Shown piece by piece: positions 17,029 to 24,855 of a DNA stretch of 64,000 nt. The notes beneath the pieces are model-generated. The model had not been told where the DNA came from and did not search any database. It saw nothing but the letters and a program-made list of their open reading frames with translations. This DNA comes from Cellulomonas cellasea (lineage in GTDB: Bacteria; Actinomycetota; Actinomycetes; Actinomycetales; Cellulomonadaceae). Where the stretch lies: the NCBI RefSeq assembly GCF_006538745.1, contig NZ_BJLR01000016.1, positions 62,001 through 126,000 of the forward strand, read 5' to 3'. Within the stretch, counting starts at the first letter, position 1. The number at the start of each line of letters is the position of its first letter. The translations under genes were made by a program, and so were the position numbers.

Positions 17029-17916
17029 TCACTGCTCGGGCCGTGCCGCCGCCCGCAGGCTGCGCGCGTACCGCGCCGGGCTCGCCCCGACCGCGGCGGT
17101 GAAGTCGCGGGTCAGGTGCGCCTGGTCGTACCAGCCGAGCCGCACCGCGAGCGCCCCGAGGTCCGCGCCCGGGTCGGCCTGGAGGTCGGCGACGGCGTCC
17201 TGCAGCCGTCCGCGGCGGATCAGCCACTTCGCGCTCACGCCGACGAGCTCGCGGGTGAGCCGCTGGAGGGTGCGGACGGTGAGCCCGTGCGCGGCGGCGA
17301 CCTGGTCGACCCGGGTGAGGGACCGGTCGGCCATGACGTGCGCGACGACCTCGCGCGCGGTCGCGCAGCGCGGGTCCGGCGTGGCGGGGAGGCGGGCGGC
17401 GAGGAACGCGTCGAGCGCGGCGCAGCGGTCCTCGTCGCGCGCGAGGGGGAGCACCTCGTCGCGCAGCGCGTCGGCGCCCGGGAACAGGTCGAGCGCCGGC
17501 ACGACGCGGTCGGACAGCGGGTGCGCCGGGGCGCCGGTGAGCGCGGTCAGTGCGCCCGGGCGCAGCTTGGCGCCGATCACCCGGCCGCTGCCGCGCAGCG
17601 TGATCTCGAAGCGGCGGGTCAGGACGCCGTGCACGAGGGCCGCCGGCATCGCGACGCCGTGCTGCGGGGAGTCGGCGTCCTCGACCGTGAGGTGCAGCGC
17701 CGGGTGGGAGAGCACGTCCGAGGGCTGCGTGCGCTCGGTCGGCAGGTCCCACTCGACCGCCCAGTAGTGCTCGACGTAGTCGTCGACGCCGGGCGCCGCC
17801 GGGTAGCGGCCGAGGCGGAACACCGGGCCGACGAGCTCGGGGTGCAGGATCCCGCGAGCCGCCGGGACGGCGTCGTCCGTCGCGGCGCCGCGTGTCGCCT
17901 CCGTCCAAGACGCCAT
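17029..17916 (-). CDS. AraC-family transcriptional regulator
   Basis: A 295-residue regulator. The N-terminal domain (YVEHYWAVEWDLP ... VLSHPALHLTVEDAD) has the DUF6597-like cupin pattern. The C-terminal half carries two helix-turn-helix units, VDQVAAAHGLTVRTLQRLTR with ELVGVSAKWLIRRGRLQ, and LGALAVRLGWYDQAHLTRDF. It is divergent from a VOC-family gene with only 27 bp between start codons, so it probably controls that gene and itself. TACGGT lies at -12 to -7 and no SD is present, pointing to leaderless translation. A 50-bp copy of part of it is at 9521. Confidence 0.9.
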   Translation of the reverse strand: MASWTEATRGAATDDAVPAARGILHPELVGPVFRLGRYPAAPGVDDYVEHYWAVEWDLPTERTQPSDVLSHPALHLTVEDADSPQHGVAMPAALVHGVLTRRFEITLRGSGRVIGAKLRPGALTALTGAPAHPLSDRVVPALDLFPGADALRDEVLPLARDEDRCAALDAFLAARLPATPDPRCATAREVVAHVMADRSLTRVDQVAAAHGLTVRTLQRLTRELVGVSAKWLIRRGRLQDAVADLQADPGADLGALAVRLGWYDQAHLTRDFTAAVGASPARYARSLRAAARPEQ

Positions 17917-17922
17917 GCCCCC

Positions 17923-17928
17923 ACCGTA
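17923..17928 (-). promoter_or_regulatory. -10 hexamer TACGGT (leaderless AraC gene)
   Basis: TACGGT lies six bases before the ATG at 17916. It is back-to-back with CACGAT (17931-17936) seven bases before the divergent VOC gene. Confidence 0.6.
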
Positions 17929-17943
17929 GGCACGATGGGGGAC

Positions 17944-18477
17944 ATGACCCAGAGCACCCAGACCACCGAGAGCACCACCTCCGCCGCGGGCACCGGGTCG
18001 GCCGGGCAGCCCGCCGTCGCACCCGTCCCGCCCGGGTACACCTCGCTCACGCCGTTCCTCGTCGTCGACGGCGCCGAGCGGGCGATCGACTTCTACACGC
18101 GCGTGTTCGGCGCGACCCTCGTGTCCCGCAACGACAACGCGGACGGCACGGTCGCGCACGCCGAGCTCGACTTCGGGAACGGCCGGCTCCAGCTCAGCGA
18201 CCCGAGCCCGGCCGCCGGGCTCGTCGCGCCGCAGGGCGGCGAGGGGCGCGACCACTCCTACGTCCTGTACTGCGCGGACGTCGACGCGGTGTGGAAGGCC
18301 GCGGTCGACGCGGGGGCGACGGCCTTCGAGGAGCCGTCGACGTTCGTCACGGGCGACCGCTTCGGCGCGGTGCACGACCCGTTCGGCCACCGCTGGGCGA
18401 TCCTCACGCGCGTCGAGGACGTCTCGCCGGAGGAGGCGGAGCGCCGGGTCAACGAGTGGCTCGCGTCGCAGGGCTGA
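17944..18477 (+). CDS. VOC-family protein (PhnB-like)
   Basis: A 177-residue protein of the vicinal-oxygen-chelate fold. After a Ser/Thr-rich N-terminus it reads YTSLTPFLVVDGAERAIDFY, HAELDFGNGRLQLSDPSP, and ends with DRFGAVHDPFGHRWAILTRV. This is the PhnB/glyoxalase-like pattern; such proteins include antibiotic-binding and dioxygenase-like members, and the true ligand is unknown. Divergent pairing with an AraC regulator suggests inducible expression. ATG at 17944 is preferred over 17935 because a GGGGG and a CACGAT hexamer sit in front of it. Confidence 0.85.
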   Translation: MTQSTQTTESTTSAAGTGSAGQPAVAPVPPGYTSLTPFLVVDGAERAIDFYTRVFGATLVSRNDNADGTVAHAELDFGNGRLQLSDPSPAAGLVAPQGGEGRDHSYVLYCADVDAVWKAAVDAGATAFEEPSTFVTGDRFGAVHDPFGHRWAILTRVEDVSPEEAERRVNEWLASQG

Positions 18478-18527
18478 GCAGGAGCGCGACGGCGCGCACC
18501 GCAGCACCGAACCTGGCGCCCGCACGA

Positions 18528-18569
18528 CGGCGGGGCGGGGCCCGGGTCTCCCCGGGTCCCGCCCCGCCG
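18528..18569. terminator. Strong bidirectional hairpin
   Basis: A 19-bp stem with one G-T pair and a TCTC loop lies between two convergent genes (VOC gene ending 18477, reverse gene ending 18640). It is suited to terminate both. Confidence 0.75.
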
Positions 18570-18639
18570 CAGTCGTCCCCCCGCGCCAGGTCAGGTCCGC
18601 CGTGCGCAGACGCGACCCGACGGCGCGCGGGTCAGGCCG

Positions 18640-19536
18640 TCACGCCCAGCACTGGCCCGTGCTGAGCCCCGCGACCGTGGCCCCGACGAAGTCGACGGCA
18701 CCCCAGTTGCTCGCGCACGACAGGTTGCCTGCGACCGTGGCGCTCGCGAGCGTCACCGCACCGAGGTTGTGCTCGACGACGAGCCACCCGCCGACGTTCA
18801 CCGCGTCCCGCTCGGCGTCCGCGAGCCCCGCACGCGCGTGGTCCGCCGGCAGCGACGCCGTCGAGCACGCGTTGCCCGCGGCGGCCGTCGTCGCGCCGAC
18901 GCGTCCCGGGTTCGCCAGCCCGCGCACCGCGACGTCCGCGGCGACGTCGGACCCGCACAGCCACAGCTCGCCGGCGCCCTTCGACGTCAGGCCGCGACCG
19001 AACGTCGACCACGCGACCTCGGCCTGCTGCGACGCGATGAGGTTCGCCCAGCCGCCGACCGTCGAGAGCTCGACGGTCAGGTCCTTGGCGCGCACGTTGA
19101 CCGCGCCGTCGACCACGGAGCCGGACACGGTGGCCGTGTCCGCGTAGCCGCGGACGCTGTGCCACACGTGCGAGTCCTGCACGACGAGGCTCGCGGCGCT
19201 CGCGAGGATGCCGCCCTGCACGGTCGAGCCGGTGAGGGTCACCAAGCCCTTCGCGCCGAGGTCCCCGCCCACCGTGACGCCCGTGAGCGTGACCTGACGG
19301 TCGCCGTAGACCGTCAGGTCACCCGTGACGACCACGTCCGTCAGGTCGCACACCGCGCCGTCGACCCACGCGTCACCCTCGACGGTGACCCCGGCGACGG
19401 CCGTCACGCCGTCGGCGCACAGCCCCTGACCGGCGCCGCCGGTCGCCCCTGCCGGTGCGGCCGCCGCTCCGAGCAGCGCCGTCGCCCCTGCGAGCACCGC
19501 GCCGACCGCGCGACGTGCCCCCTTGTGTCCAGCCAT
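18640..19536 (-). CDS. Secreted repeat protein, bactofilin/beta-helix-like
   Basis: A 298-residue exported protein. The signal peptide is MAGHKGARRAVGAVLAGATA through APAGA. The mature part is a run of short strand repeats of the type V-x-G-D-(L/A)-x-V (VTVEGDAWVDGAVCD, VVVTGDLTVYGDRQVTL, VTVGGDLGAKGLVTL, ATVAGNLSCASNWGAV). This predicts a solenoid like the polymer-forming bactofilin or right-handed beta-helix. Cysteines at both ends could make disulfides. A paralogue is at 54384. Function is unknown; a surface or matrix role is only a guess. The SD CAGGGAGG lies upstream of the ATG at 19536. Confidence 0.75.
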   Translation of the reverse strand: MAGHKGARRAVGAVLAGATALLGAAAAPAGATGGAGQGLCADGVTAVAGVTVEGDAWVDGAVCDLTDVVVTGDLTVYGDRQVTLTGVTVGGDLGAKGLVTLTGSTVQGGILASAASLVVQDSHVWHSVRGYADTATVSGSVVDGAVNVRAKDLTVELSTVGGWANLIASQQAEVAWSTFGRGLTSKGAGELWLCGSDVAADVAVRGLANPGRVGATTAAAGNACSTASLPADHARAGLADAERDAVNVGGWLVVEHNLGAVTLASATVAGNLSCASNWGAVDFVGATVAGLSTGQCWA

Positions 19537-19891
19537 GTTCCCCTGCCTCCCTGCAAGCGCGAACCGGGAGTGCAAGTGCGCCGCCCCCGGCGTGCACAGG
19601 CTCACACGGCCGGGTCGGCGCCGACGCGCGCGCGTCGGGTGTCGTGTTCCTCACGCGCCGACCGGGACGCCGCGGTCCGCGCCGGGCATGCGTGTCGACG
19701 CAGGCCAGCGCGATCGCCGGACGGGCCCCGCCGGATATGTCCGAGCCCGGAAATCACCCGCCCGGCGGTGACGGCGTTGGGCCGTCCGGGTGGCGCACCC
19801 CGCCGCGCCGCGCGCCGGGCATGTCCGGTATGCGAGGTTGGTCGGGATCCACCGGCGCGCTCGTCGCGCCACCGACCGCGAGGGGGTGACC
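19537..19891. other. Intergenic between divergent secreted-protein genes
   Basis: 355 bp with no convincing gene. CGCCGGGCATG occurs twice (19680 and 19813), and related pieces CCGGATATGTCCG (about 19731) and CATGTCCGGTATG (about 19821) are scattered between. They could be sites for one regulator; this is weak evidence. Confidence 0.4.
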
Positions 19892-20317
19892 ATGCACGGA
19901 CGCACGATGCTGCTGAGCCTCGTGGTGCTCGTCGGCGGTGTCGGGGTCGCCCGCCCCGAGCTCGCCGAGCTGCCGCTGCGCGTCGCCGCCCCGGCGTACG
20001 ACGCGGTCACGCAGTCGAGCGTGCGGAACCTCGCGATGGCGCTCCGGTCGTACGGGCTCGACGCCGGGTCCGTCGACGGTGTGACCGTCGAGGAGCTCGC
20101 CGGCTGGGGCTGGGTCCCGCAGGACACGACGGCCGTGACGATCTGGGTCGGGGGCGAGGAGTTCCGCGTCGTCGCGCAGGACGTCCGGCCCGGCGCGTCC
20201 GCGTTCGAGTACACGACGGTGGGGACCGACGGCGGTCCCGGGCAGCTCGGGCTGTCCGCCGCGCGCGTCGAGGACCCCCTCCCGGGCGTGACGATCCGGC
20301 CGCTGACCGGCTCCTGA
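19892..20317 (+). CDS. Pilin-like secreted protein
   Basis: A 141-residue protein with a hydrophobic N-terminus (MHGRTMLLSLVVLVGGVGVA). Next comes YDAVTQSSVRNLAMALRSYG, which resembles the start of type IV pilin/pseudopilin bodies (AAKSAVRNLATALEAYY in typical members). The remainder is a small beta domain with GWGWVPQDTTAVTIWVGGEE. It lacks the classical prepilin cleavage motif G-F-(T/S)-L-x-E, so export by the pilin system is doubtful. AGGGGGTG serves as SD before the ATG. No other pilus genes are near. Confidence 0.55.
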   Translation: MHGRTMLLSLVVLVGGVGVARPELAELPLRVAAPAYDAVTQSSVRNLAMALRSYGLDAGSVDGVTVEELAGWGWVPQDTTAVTIWVGGEEFRVVAQDVRPGASAFEYTTVGTDGGPGQLGLSAARVEDPLPGVTIRPLTGS

Positions 20318-20345
20318 GCGACCCGTCGCACGCGATCGGCCTCGG

Positions 20346-21200
20346 TCAGGGTCGGGCGACGTCGACGAAGCGCCCGTCGACGAGCCCGGGCACGACCCGG
20401 CTCGCGTCGACCTCGGCCGCGATCCGCACGTCCTCGGCGTAGCCGTCCGCGGCGAGCTCGCCCCCGCTCGCGCACGCGGCCAGCGCCGCGGTCACGTCGC
20501 CGGGCGGGGCCAGCGCCGCGGCCGACCGCGCCTCGGGGGACAGGGCCTCGTCGCCGAGCGCGTCCGCCAGACCGCGCAGCACCGCCGCCGCGCCCCACGC
20601 GTCCTCGACCGCAGGCCGCAGCCCTCCGCCGGGCCACCGCTCGCCGGCCGCGACGACCGCGACGGTGAGCCCCGCAGCGTCGGGCCGGTCCGCGACCCAC
20701 CGGGCCACCGCCGCCGCGTTCCGCAGCGACGCCGCGAGCACCGTCGGCACGCCGAGCCGCTCCGCGAGGTGCCAGCAGATCGTCGACCCGTTGGGCGAGG
20801 GCAGCACGAGCCGGCGGACGCCCGACGCCGTGCCGACGCCCGACGCCGCGCGGGCGCCCGACGCCGCGGGCACTCGTGACGCCGCGCGGGCGCCCGACGC
20901 CGCGCGGATGCTCGCCGGCGACAGGGACAGGTCGTCCGGCCCGGCGACGGACCGGGGGAGCGCGAGCACCGCGTCGTGCCGCTCCGCGAAGGCTGCCGCC
21001 GTCGGGTCGGCCCAGCGGTAGGGGAGCACCTCGGTGCCCGCGTCGAGCGCGACGCCCACCGCGGTCGTGAAGGAGAGCACGTCGACGACGACCGCGACGT
21101 CCGCCCCCGCCGCCACCGCGAGCGCGCCGTCGAGCGCCCAGTCGAACCGGACCCGGTGCCCGGCCTGCGCGTGCGCGGAGGTGGCGTCGCGGCTCGTCAC
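20346..21200 (-). CDS. 2-phosphosulfolactate phosphatase-like (ComB family)
   Basis: A 284-residue ComB-family protein. Conserved parts are VVVDVLSFTTAVGVALDAGT near the N-terminus, LVLPSPNGSTICWHLAERL in the middle and GLTVAVVAAGERWPGGGLRP. In coenzyme M makers ComB dephosphorylates 2-phosphosulfolactate. Actinobacteria keep it without coenzyme M, and the real substrate is unknown. Between the first and second motifs is an Ala/Ser/Gly-rich insert made of 12-residue repeats. GTG at 21200 is supported by CAGACT at -12 to -7 with no SD. Confidence 0.85.
   Translation of the reverse strand: MTSRDATSAHAQAGHRVRFDWALDGALAVAAGADVAVVVDVLSFTTAVGVALDAGTEVLPYRWADPTAAAFAERHDAVLALPRSVAGPDDLSLSPASIRAASGARAASRVPAASGARAASGVGTASGVRRLVLPSPNGSTICWHLAERLGVPTVLAASLRNAAAVARWVADRPDAAGLTVAVVAAGERWPGGGLRPAVEDAWGAAAVLRGLADALGDEALSPEARSAAALAPPGDVTAALAACASGGELAADGYAEDVRIAAEVDASRVVPGLVDGRFVDVARP
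20821..20907. repeat. In-frame tandem repeat inside the comB-like gene
   Basis: An exact 27-bp copy (20842-20868 and 20878-20904) recurs with a 36-bp period, within a longer run of GACGCC-rich units. It encodes the low-complexity segment with AASGARAAS in a surface loop. The period is a multiple of three, so the frame survives copy-number change. Confidence 0.75.
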
Positions 21201-21206
21201 GCGGCC

Positions 21207-21212
21207 AGTCTG
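21207..21212 (-). promoter_or_regulatory. -10 hexamer CAGACT (leaderless comB-like gene)
   Basis: CAGACT is six bases before the GTG at 21200, with no SD between. Confidence 0.55.
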
Positions 21213-21271
21213 CCGGGCGCGCGCCGGGGTGAACCAGCGGCCCGCGTTCGGCGGCACCGGCGCGGGCCTCG

Positions 21272-21277
21272 TACCCT
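21272..21277 (+). promoter_or_regulatory. -10 hexamer TACCCT (leaderless acyltransferase gene)
   Basis: TACCCT is six bases before the ATG at 21284, with no SD. Confidence 0.65.
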
Positions 21278-21283
21278 CGCCGC

Positions 21284-21862
21284 ATGAGGATCCGTCGCGC
21301 CCTGGCCAGCACGTTCTGGGCCGTGAGCCGCTACCGGCTCCGCACCGAGCACGTCCCAGCCGACGGCGCCGGCATCCTCATCGGGGCGCCGCACACCTCG
21401 AACTGGGACTTCCTGTTCATGCTCGCGATCTGCTGGTCGCAGGGCCTGCACATCCGGTACCTCGGCAAGCGGTCGCTGTTCAAGGCGCCGTTCGGTCCGC
21501 TGATGCGCGCGCTCGGCGGTATCCCGGTCGACCGCAGCAACCCGGCCGGGCTCGTCGACGACCTCGTGGCCCGCGTGCGCGCGGGCGAGCGGTTCTACCT
21601 CGTGATCACCCCCGAGGGCACGCGCAGCAAGGCCGAGTACTGGAAGTCGGGCTTCTACCGGATCGCGCGCGAAGCCGGGCTGCCCGTGACGCTCGGCTAC
21701 GTCGACCGCCCGACCCGCACGTCGGGCCTGGGCCTGACGATGACGATGACCGGGGACGTCCGCGCGGACATGGACCGGGTCCGGGCCTTCTACGCCGACA
21801 AGTCCGGCGTCGTGCCCGCGCGCCGCACCGAGCCGCGCCTGCGCGAGGAGCTCACCGCCTAG
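21284..21862 (+). CDS. 1-acyl-sn-glycerol-3-phosphate acyltransferase-like (PlsC)
   Basis: A 192-residue acyltransferase of the PlsC superfamily. The catalytic HX4D motif is HTSNWD (His37, Asp42) and the phosphate-binding motif is PEGTRS (111-115), with GGIPVDRS between them. It should transfer an acyl chain to lysophosphatidate or a related lipid at the membrane. The protein is shorter than classical PlsC (about 240) and resembles compact actinobacterial paralogues, so another lipid acceptor is possible. The start is leaderless-type, with TACCCT at -12. Confidence 0.9.
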   Translation: MRIRRALASTFWAVSRYRLRTEHVPADGAGILIGAPHTSNWDFLFMLAICWSQGLHIRYLGKRSLFKAPFGPLMRALGGIPVDRSNPAGLVDDLVARVRAGERFYLVITPEGTRSKAEYWKSGFYRIAREAGLPVTLGYVDRPTRTSGLGLTMTMTGDVRADMDRVRAFYADKSGVVPARRTEPRLREELTA

Positions 21863-22148
21863 CGAGCGGCCCGGGCAGCGCGCCCCCGAACGCCCGGGGG
21901 CGCGGCCCTGAGCGCCCGGGCGGCGCAGCCCTAAACGATTGGAGCGGTGCGAGGCCCGCGGCCCGCCGCTAGCGTCCGAACGCACACGCACCCCACGACG
22001 CCGTGGCCCGCGTGCTGCCCGCCACCCCGGGCTCCCGTCACCGCAGGTCACGACCCTGCCCGCCCGACCACGGCCCGACGTGCGCCCCGGCGACGTCATC
22101 GCGCTCAGCAGGGGGCGCGTCGATGGCCACCCGAGAGGACGTCACCGC

Positions 22149-23426
22149 ATGAGGACCACGCTCCGACACCGCACGTCCCGGCTCGTCGCCGGCCTGGCCG
22201 CGCTCGCGGTCGGCGCCGTGACCGCGGCCGGGCTCGCCGTCTCCGCGCAGGCCGCCGCCGCGTGCACCGTGACCTACCAGCCGAACTCGTGGCCGGGCGG
22301 CTTCACGACGAGCGTCCGCGTGACGCCGGGTGACGCCGTGAGCGGCTGGCGCGTCACGTGGACGTGGCCGGGCGACCAGAAGATCTCGGGTGCGTGGAAC
22401 GCGAGCGTGACGCAGAGCGGCTCGAGCGTCACCGCGACGAACGCCTCGTGGAACGGGAACCTCGCCGCGGGGTCGTCCGCCGAGTTCGGGCTGCAGGGCA
22501 CGTTCGGGTCGAGAAACACCTCCCCGACGGACTTCGCGGTCAACGGCGTCGCGTGCAACGGCCAGACGCCGACGCCTACGCCGACCGTGCCCACGACGCC
22601 GAGCCCGACGCCGACGCTCTGGCCGACGCCCACCCCGACGCCCACGCCCACCGCCGAGCCGACCCCGACGGTCACGCCGACCCCGACGGTCAGCCCGACC
22701 CCGACGCCCACGCCGACCCCGACGACCGGACCGGACCCCCAGTGCGGCTCCGCGTCGTTCTGCGACGGCTTCGAGACCCAGGCCGGCACCGCGCCGTCGG
22801 GCGCCTGGACGGTCGGCTCCCCGAACTGCTCGGGCACCGGCACGGTGAGCGTGGACACCGCCGTCGCGCACTCCGGCTCGCGGTCCCTGCGCGTCAACGG
22901 CGTCGCCGGCTACTGCAACCACGTGTTCGCCCAGGCCGCCGGCGCGCTGACCGGCACGGGACCGACGGCGTTCGTGCGGTTCTACGTCCGCCACACGACC
23001 CCGCTGCCCGCCGCGCACACGACGTTCCTCGCGATGCGGGACAGCGCCGACGGCGGCAAGGACCTGCGCATGGGCGGCCAGAACGGCGCGCTGCAGTGGA
23101 ACCGGGAGTCCGACGACGCGACCCTCCCGGAGCAGAGCCCGACGGGCGTCTCGCTGAGCAAGCCGCTGCCGACCAACACGTGGTCGTGCGTCGAGTACTC
23201 GGTCGGCCGGGACGGGCGGCTCTCGACGTGGCTCGACGGCACGCTCGTGACCGGCCTCGTCAACGACGGCACCCCGACGCGCGACGTCGACGGCCAGTGG
23301 GGCTCGCGCGCCGGCTGGGCGCCCGTGCTCACCGACCTGCGGCTCGGCTGGGAGAGCTACGGCGACGGCAGCGACACGCTCTGGTACGACGACGTCGCGG
23401 TCTCCTCGAGCCGGATCGGCTGCTGA
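22149..23426 (+). CDS. Secreted CBM2 protein with C-terminal Cip1-like domain
   Basis: A 425-residue modular exported protein. Residues 1-37 are a signal peptide. Residues 39-137 are a family 2 carbohydrate-binding module ([20 protein letters not shown], with surface tryptophans in [17 protein letters not shown] and [10 protein letters not shown]), which usually binds cellulose. A Pro-Thr linker spans 140-195. The C-terminal 230 residues begin [13 protein letters not shown] and end [14 protein letters not shown]. That pattern resembles Cip1-like proteins, one of which is reported as a glucuronan lyase; this assignment is tentative. A non-catalytic role is possible. Confidence 0.75.
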   Translation: MRTTLRHRTSRLVAGLAALAVGAVTAAGLAVSAQAAAACTVTYQPNSWPGGFTTSVRVTPGDAVSGWRVTWTWPGDQKISGAWNASVTQSGSSVTATNASWNGNLAAGSSAEFGLQGTFGSRNTSPTDFAVNGVACNGQTPTPTPTVPTTPSPTPTLWPTPTPTPTPTAEPTPTVTPTPTVSPTPTPTPTPTTGPDPQCGSASFCDGFETQAGTAPSGAWTVGSPNCSGTGTVSVDTAVAHSGSRSLRVNGVAGYCNHVFAQAAGALTGTGPTAFVRFYVRHTTPLPAAHTTFLAMRDSADGGKDLRMGGQNGALQWNRESDDATLPEQSPTGVSLSKPLPTNTWSCVEYSVGRDGRLSTWLDGTLVTGLVNDGTPTRDVDGQWGSRAGWAPVLTDLRLGWESYGDGSDTLWYDDVAVSSSRIGC

Positions 23427-23445
23427 CCCACCCCCACCACAGGAC

Positions 23446-23482
23446 CCCGACCCCCGGAGGAGACGGCCCGCCGGGGGTCGGG
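23446..23482 (+). terminator. Hairpin after the CBM2 gene
   Basis: A perfect 12-bp stem (23446-23457 with 23471-23482) around a 13-base loop starts 20 bases after the stop codon. There is no T-run. Confidence 0.65.
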
Positions 23483-23521
23483 TGCTCGTCGGGTGACGCC
23501 CGGGGGGCGCGTCGCGTCGGG

Positions 23522-23527
23522 CAGGAT
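23522..23527 (+). promoter_or_regulatory. -10 hexamer CAGGAT (leaderless gene at 23534)
   Basis: CAGGAT lies six bases before the ATG. The intervening CGGGGG could instead act as a weak SD. Confidence 0.5.
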
Positions 23528-23533
23528 CGGGGG

Positions 23534-24115
23534 ATGAGCGACGGAACCCGCCCGGTGCGGGAGCGGCTGTTCGACCGGTGGCCCGACGAGCGGGGCGGGC
23601 GGCCGGTCTCGTCACGGGCTGCCCTCGCCGTCGTGGCGCTCGTCGCGGCCGCGGTGACGTGGTCGTGGCAGCCGGCGGAGCCCCTCACCGCGCCGAGTGG
23701 GGGCACGACGACCGCGGGGCTCGTCGTCGGCGAGCGGGTCGACGTCCCCGAGCTCGGGCCGCGTGCCGCGCTGACCGTCGTCCGCGTCGAGCCCGTGTGG
23801 GACTGCGACGGGCGCTGGTGGACGCCGCGGTTCTCGGACGTCCTGTTCAGCGGGCCGGTCACGCGCGTCACCGTGGTCGCCCGGGGCGTGCCGGACCGGG
23901 TCGGGGTCGTCCCGCAGGACGCGTGGGCCGCGCTCAACGTGGCCGGCGCCGCCTACACCGGGGAGACCGCGTGCGAGTGCGACGGCAGCTGCGAGGCGAG
24001 CCCGGAGCCCGTCGACGGGGGTGAGCAGTACACCGTGGTGCTGCGCACCGGCGGCACGCTGTCGGGCCTCGCGTTCACGGGTGCACCCGGTCGCCTGCTG
24101 CGCTGGGACCTCTGA
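23534..24115 (+). CDS. Membrane-anchored protein, unknown function
   Basis: A 193-residue protein. A charged N-terminus is followed by one membrane helix (SRAALAVVALVAAAVTWSW at about residues 27-45). The external domain contains VVGERVDVPELGPRAALTVV, and four cysteines in WDCDGRWW and ETACECDGSCEA that could form disulfides. I do not recognise a family. Position 24113-24115 is the TGA stop, which is the first element of a heptamer repeat running into the spacer. Confidence 0.7.
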   Translation: MSDGTRPVRERLFDRWPDERGGRPVSSRAALAVVALVAAAVTWSWQPAEPLTAPSGGTTTAGLVVGERVDVPELGPRAALTVVRVEPVWDCDGRWWTPRFSDVLFSGPVTRVTVVARGVPDRVGVVPQDAWAALNVAGAAYTGETACECDGSCEASPEPVDGGEQYTVVLRTGGTLSGLAFTGAPGRLLRWDL

Positions 24116-24175
24116 CCTCTGACCTCTGACGTCTGGCCTGGGACCTGGGGTCTCTGACCTCTGACGTCTGACCGC
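24109..24175. repeat. Heptamer repeats at a gene's 3' end
   Basis: ACCTCTG-type heptamers are repeated three times from 24109, starting within the last codons and stop of the gene ending at 24115. They recur with variants (GTCTCTGACC, CTGACGTCTG) to 24175. Each unit carries a TGA. Confidence 0.8.
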
Positions 24176-24209
24176 CGAGCGCCGCCGGGGGGCGGTGGGC
24201 GCCGTGGGG

Positions 24210-24818
24210 TCAGTCGACGGTGATCTTCAGGTGCCGTGCGAGCGCGCCCGCGAGCTCGAGGAGCTGTGCCGAGCTGATCGTCGCGCCCGCGAGCCCGGCG
24301 ACGCCGTCGAGCCCCGCGAGCTCGGCACCGCGCAGGTCGACGTCCTTGAGCTGCGCGCGCGTGACGTCGAGCCGCCCGACGCGGCAGCGGTCCAGCACGA
24401 GCCCGTGCACGCGGGCCCCGGCGAGGTCGAGGTCGCCGAGCACGCAGTCCTCGATCCGGACCTGATCGAGGCGCGCGTCGCGCAGGTTGAGGTAGTCGAC
24501 CTTGCCGCCGCGGATCGTCACGCGCGTGAGCTGCCCGCCGTACGCCTGGACGGCGCCGAGCCGGCAGTCGCCGATCGCGACGTCGCGCCACGTCGCGTCG
24601 GGGGCGTCGAGCGTCCCGGCCCGCACCGTCGTGAGCGTCGTGTCGAGGATCTCGGCGTCCTCGAGCCGCACGCCGTCGAGGTCGCAGCCCGTGAGCTCGC
24701 AGTCCATGAACCGCGCGCCCTCGGCGTCGTCGCCGCTGAGGTCGAGGCCGTCGAACGACAGCCCCTCGTAGTCCCCGTCGCGCTCCAACCGGCCGTCGAA
24801 CGTCTCCAGGTGCGGCAT
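24210..24818 (-). CDS. Pentapeptide-repeat protein
   Basis: A 202-residue protein made almost entirely of A(D/N)LxX-type pentapeptides: GARFMDCELTGCDLDGVRLE, then DARLDQVRIEDCVLGDLDLA and VTRAQLKDVDLRGAELAGLD. These fold as a right-handed quadrilateral beta-helix. Some family members (Qnr, MfpA) mimic DNA and protect gyrase; most have unknown roles. The length is close to that of MfpA (about 185), but nothing in the sequence proves gyrase binding. The C-terminal helix is GATISSAQLLELAGALARHL. ATG at 24818 has CACCCT at -12 and no SD. Confidence 0.88.
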   Translation of the reverse strand: MPHLETFDGRLERDGDYEGLSFDGLDLSGDDAEGARFMDCELTGCDLDGVRLEDAEILDTTLTTVRAGTLDAPDATWRDVAIGDCRLGAVQAYGGQLTRVTIRGGKVDYLNLRDARLDQVRIEDCVLGDLDLAGARVHGLVLDRCRVGRLDVTRAQLKDVDLRGAELAGLDGVAGLAGATISSAQLLELAGALARHLKITVD

Positions 24819-24824
24819 GCGGTC

Positions 24825-24830
24825 AGGGTG
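24825..24830 (-). promoter_or_regulatory. -10 hexamer CACCCT (leaderless pentapeptide gene)
   Basis: CACCCT is six bases before the ATG at 24818, with no SD. Confidence 0.5.
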
Positions 24831-24855
24831 CCACACGCCGCCGACGCGCCCGGAG

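Noticed and set aside
13100-18022. A 1640-residue open frame on the reverse strand
   Set aside because: It is antisense to the GDSL hydrolase and other real genes; the open frame is a by-product of high G+C content and has no recognisable domain.
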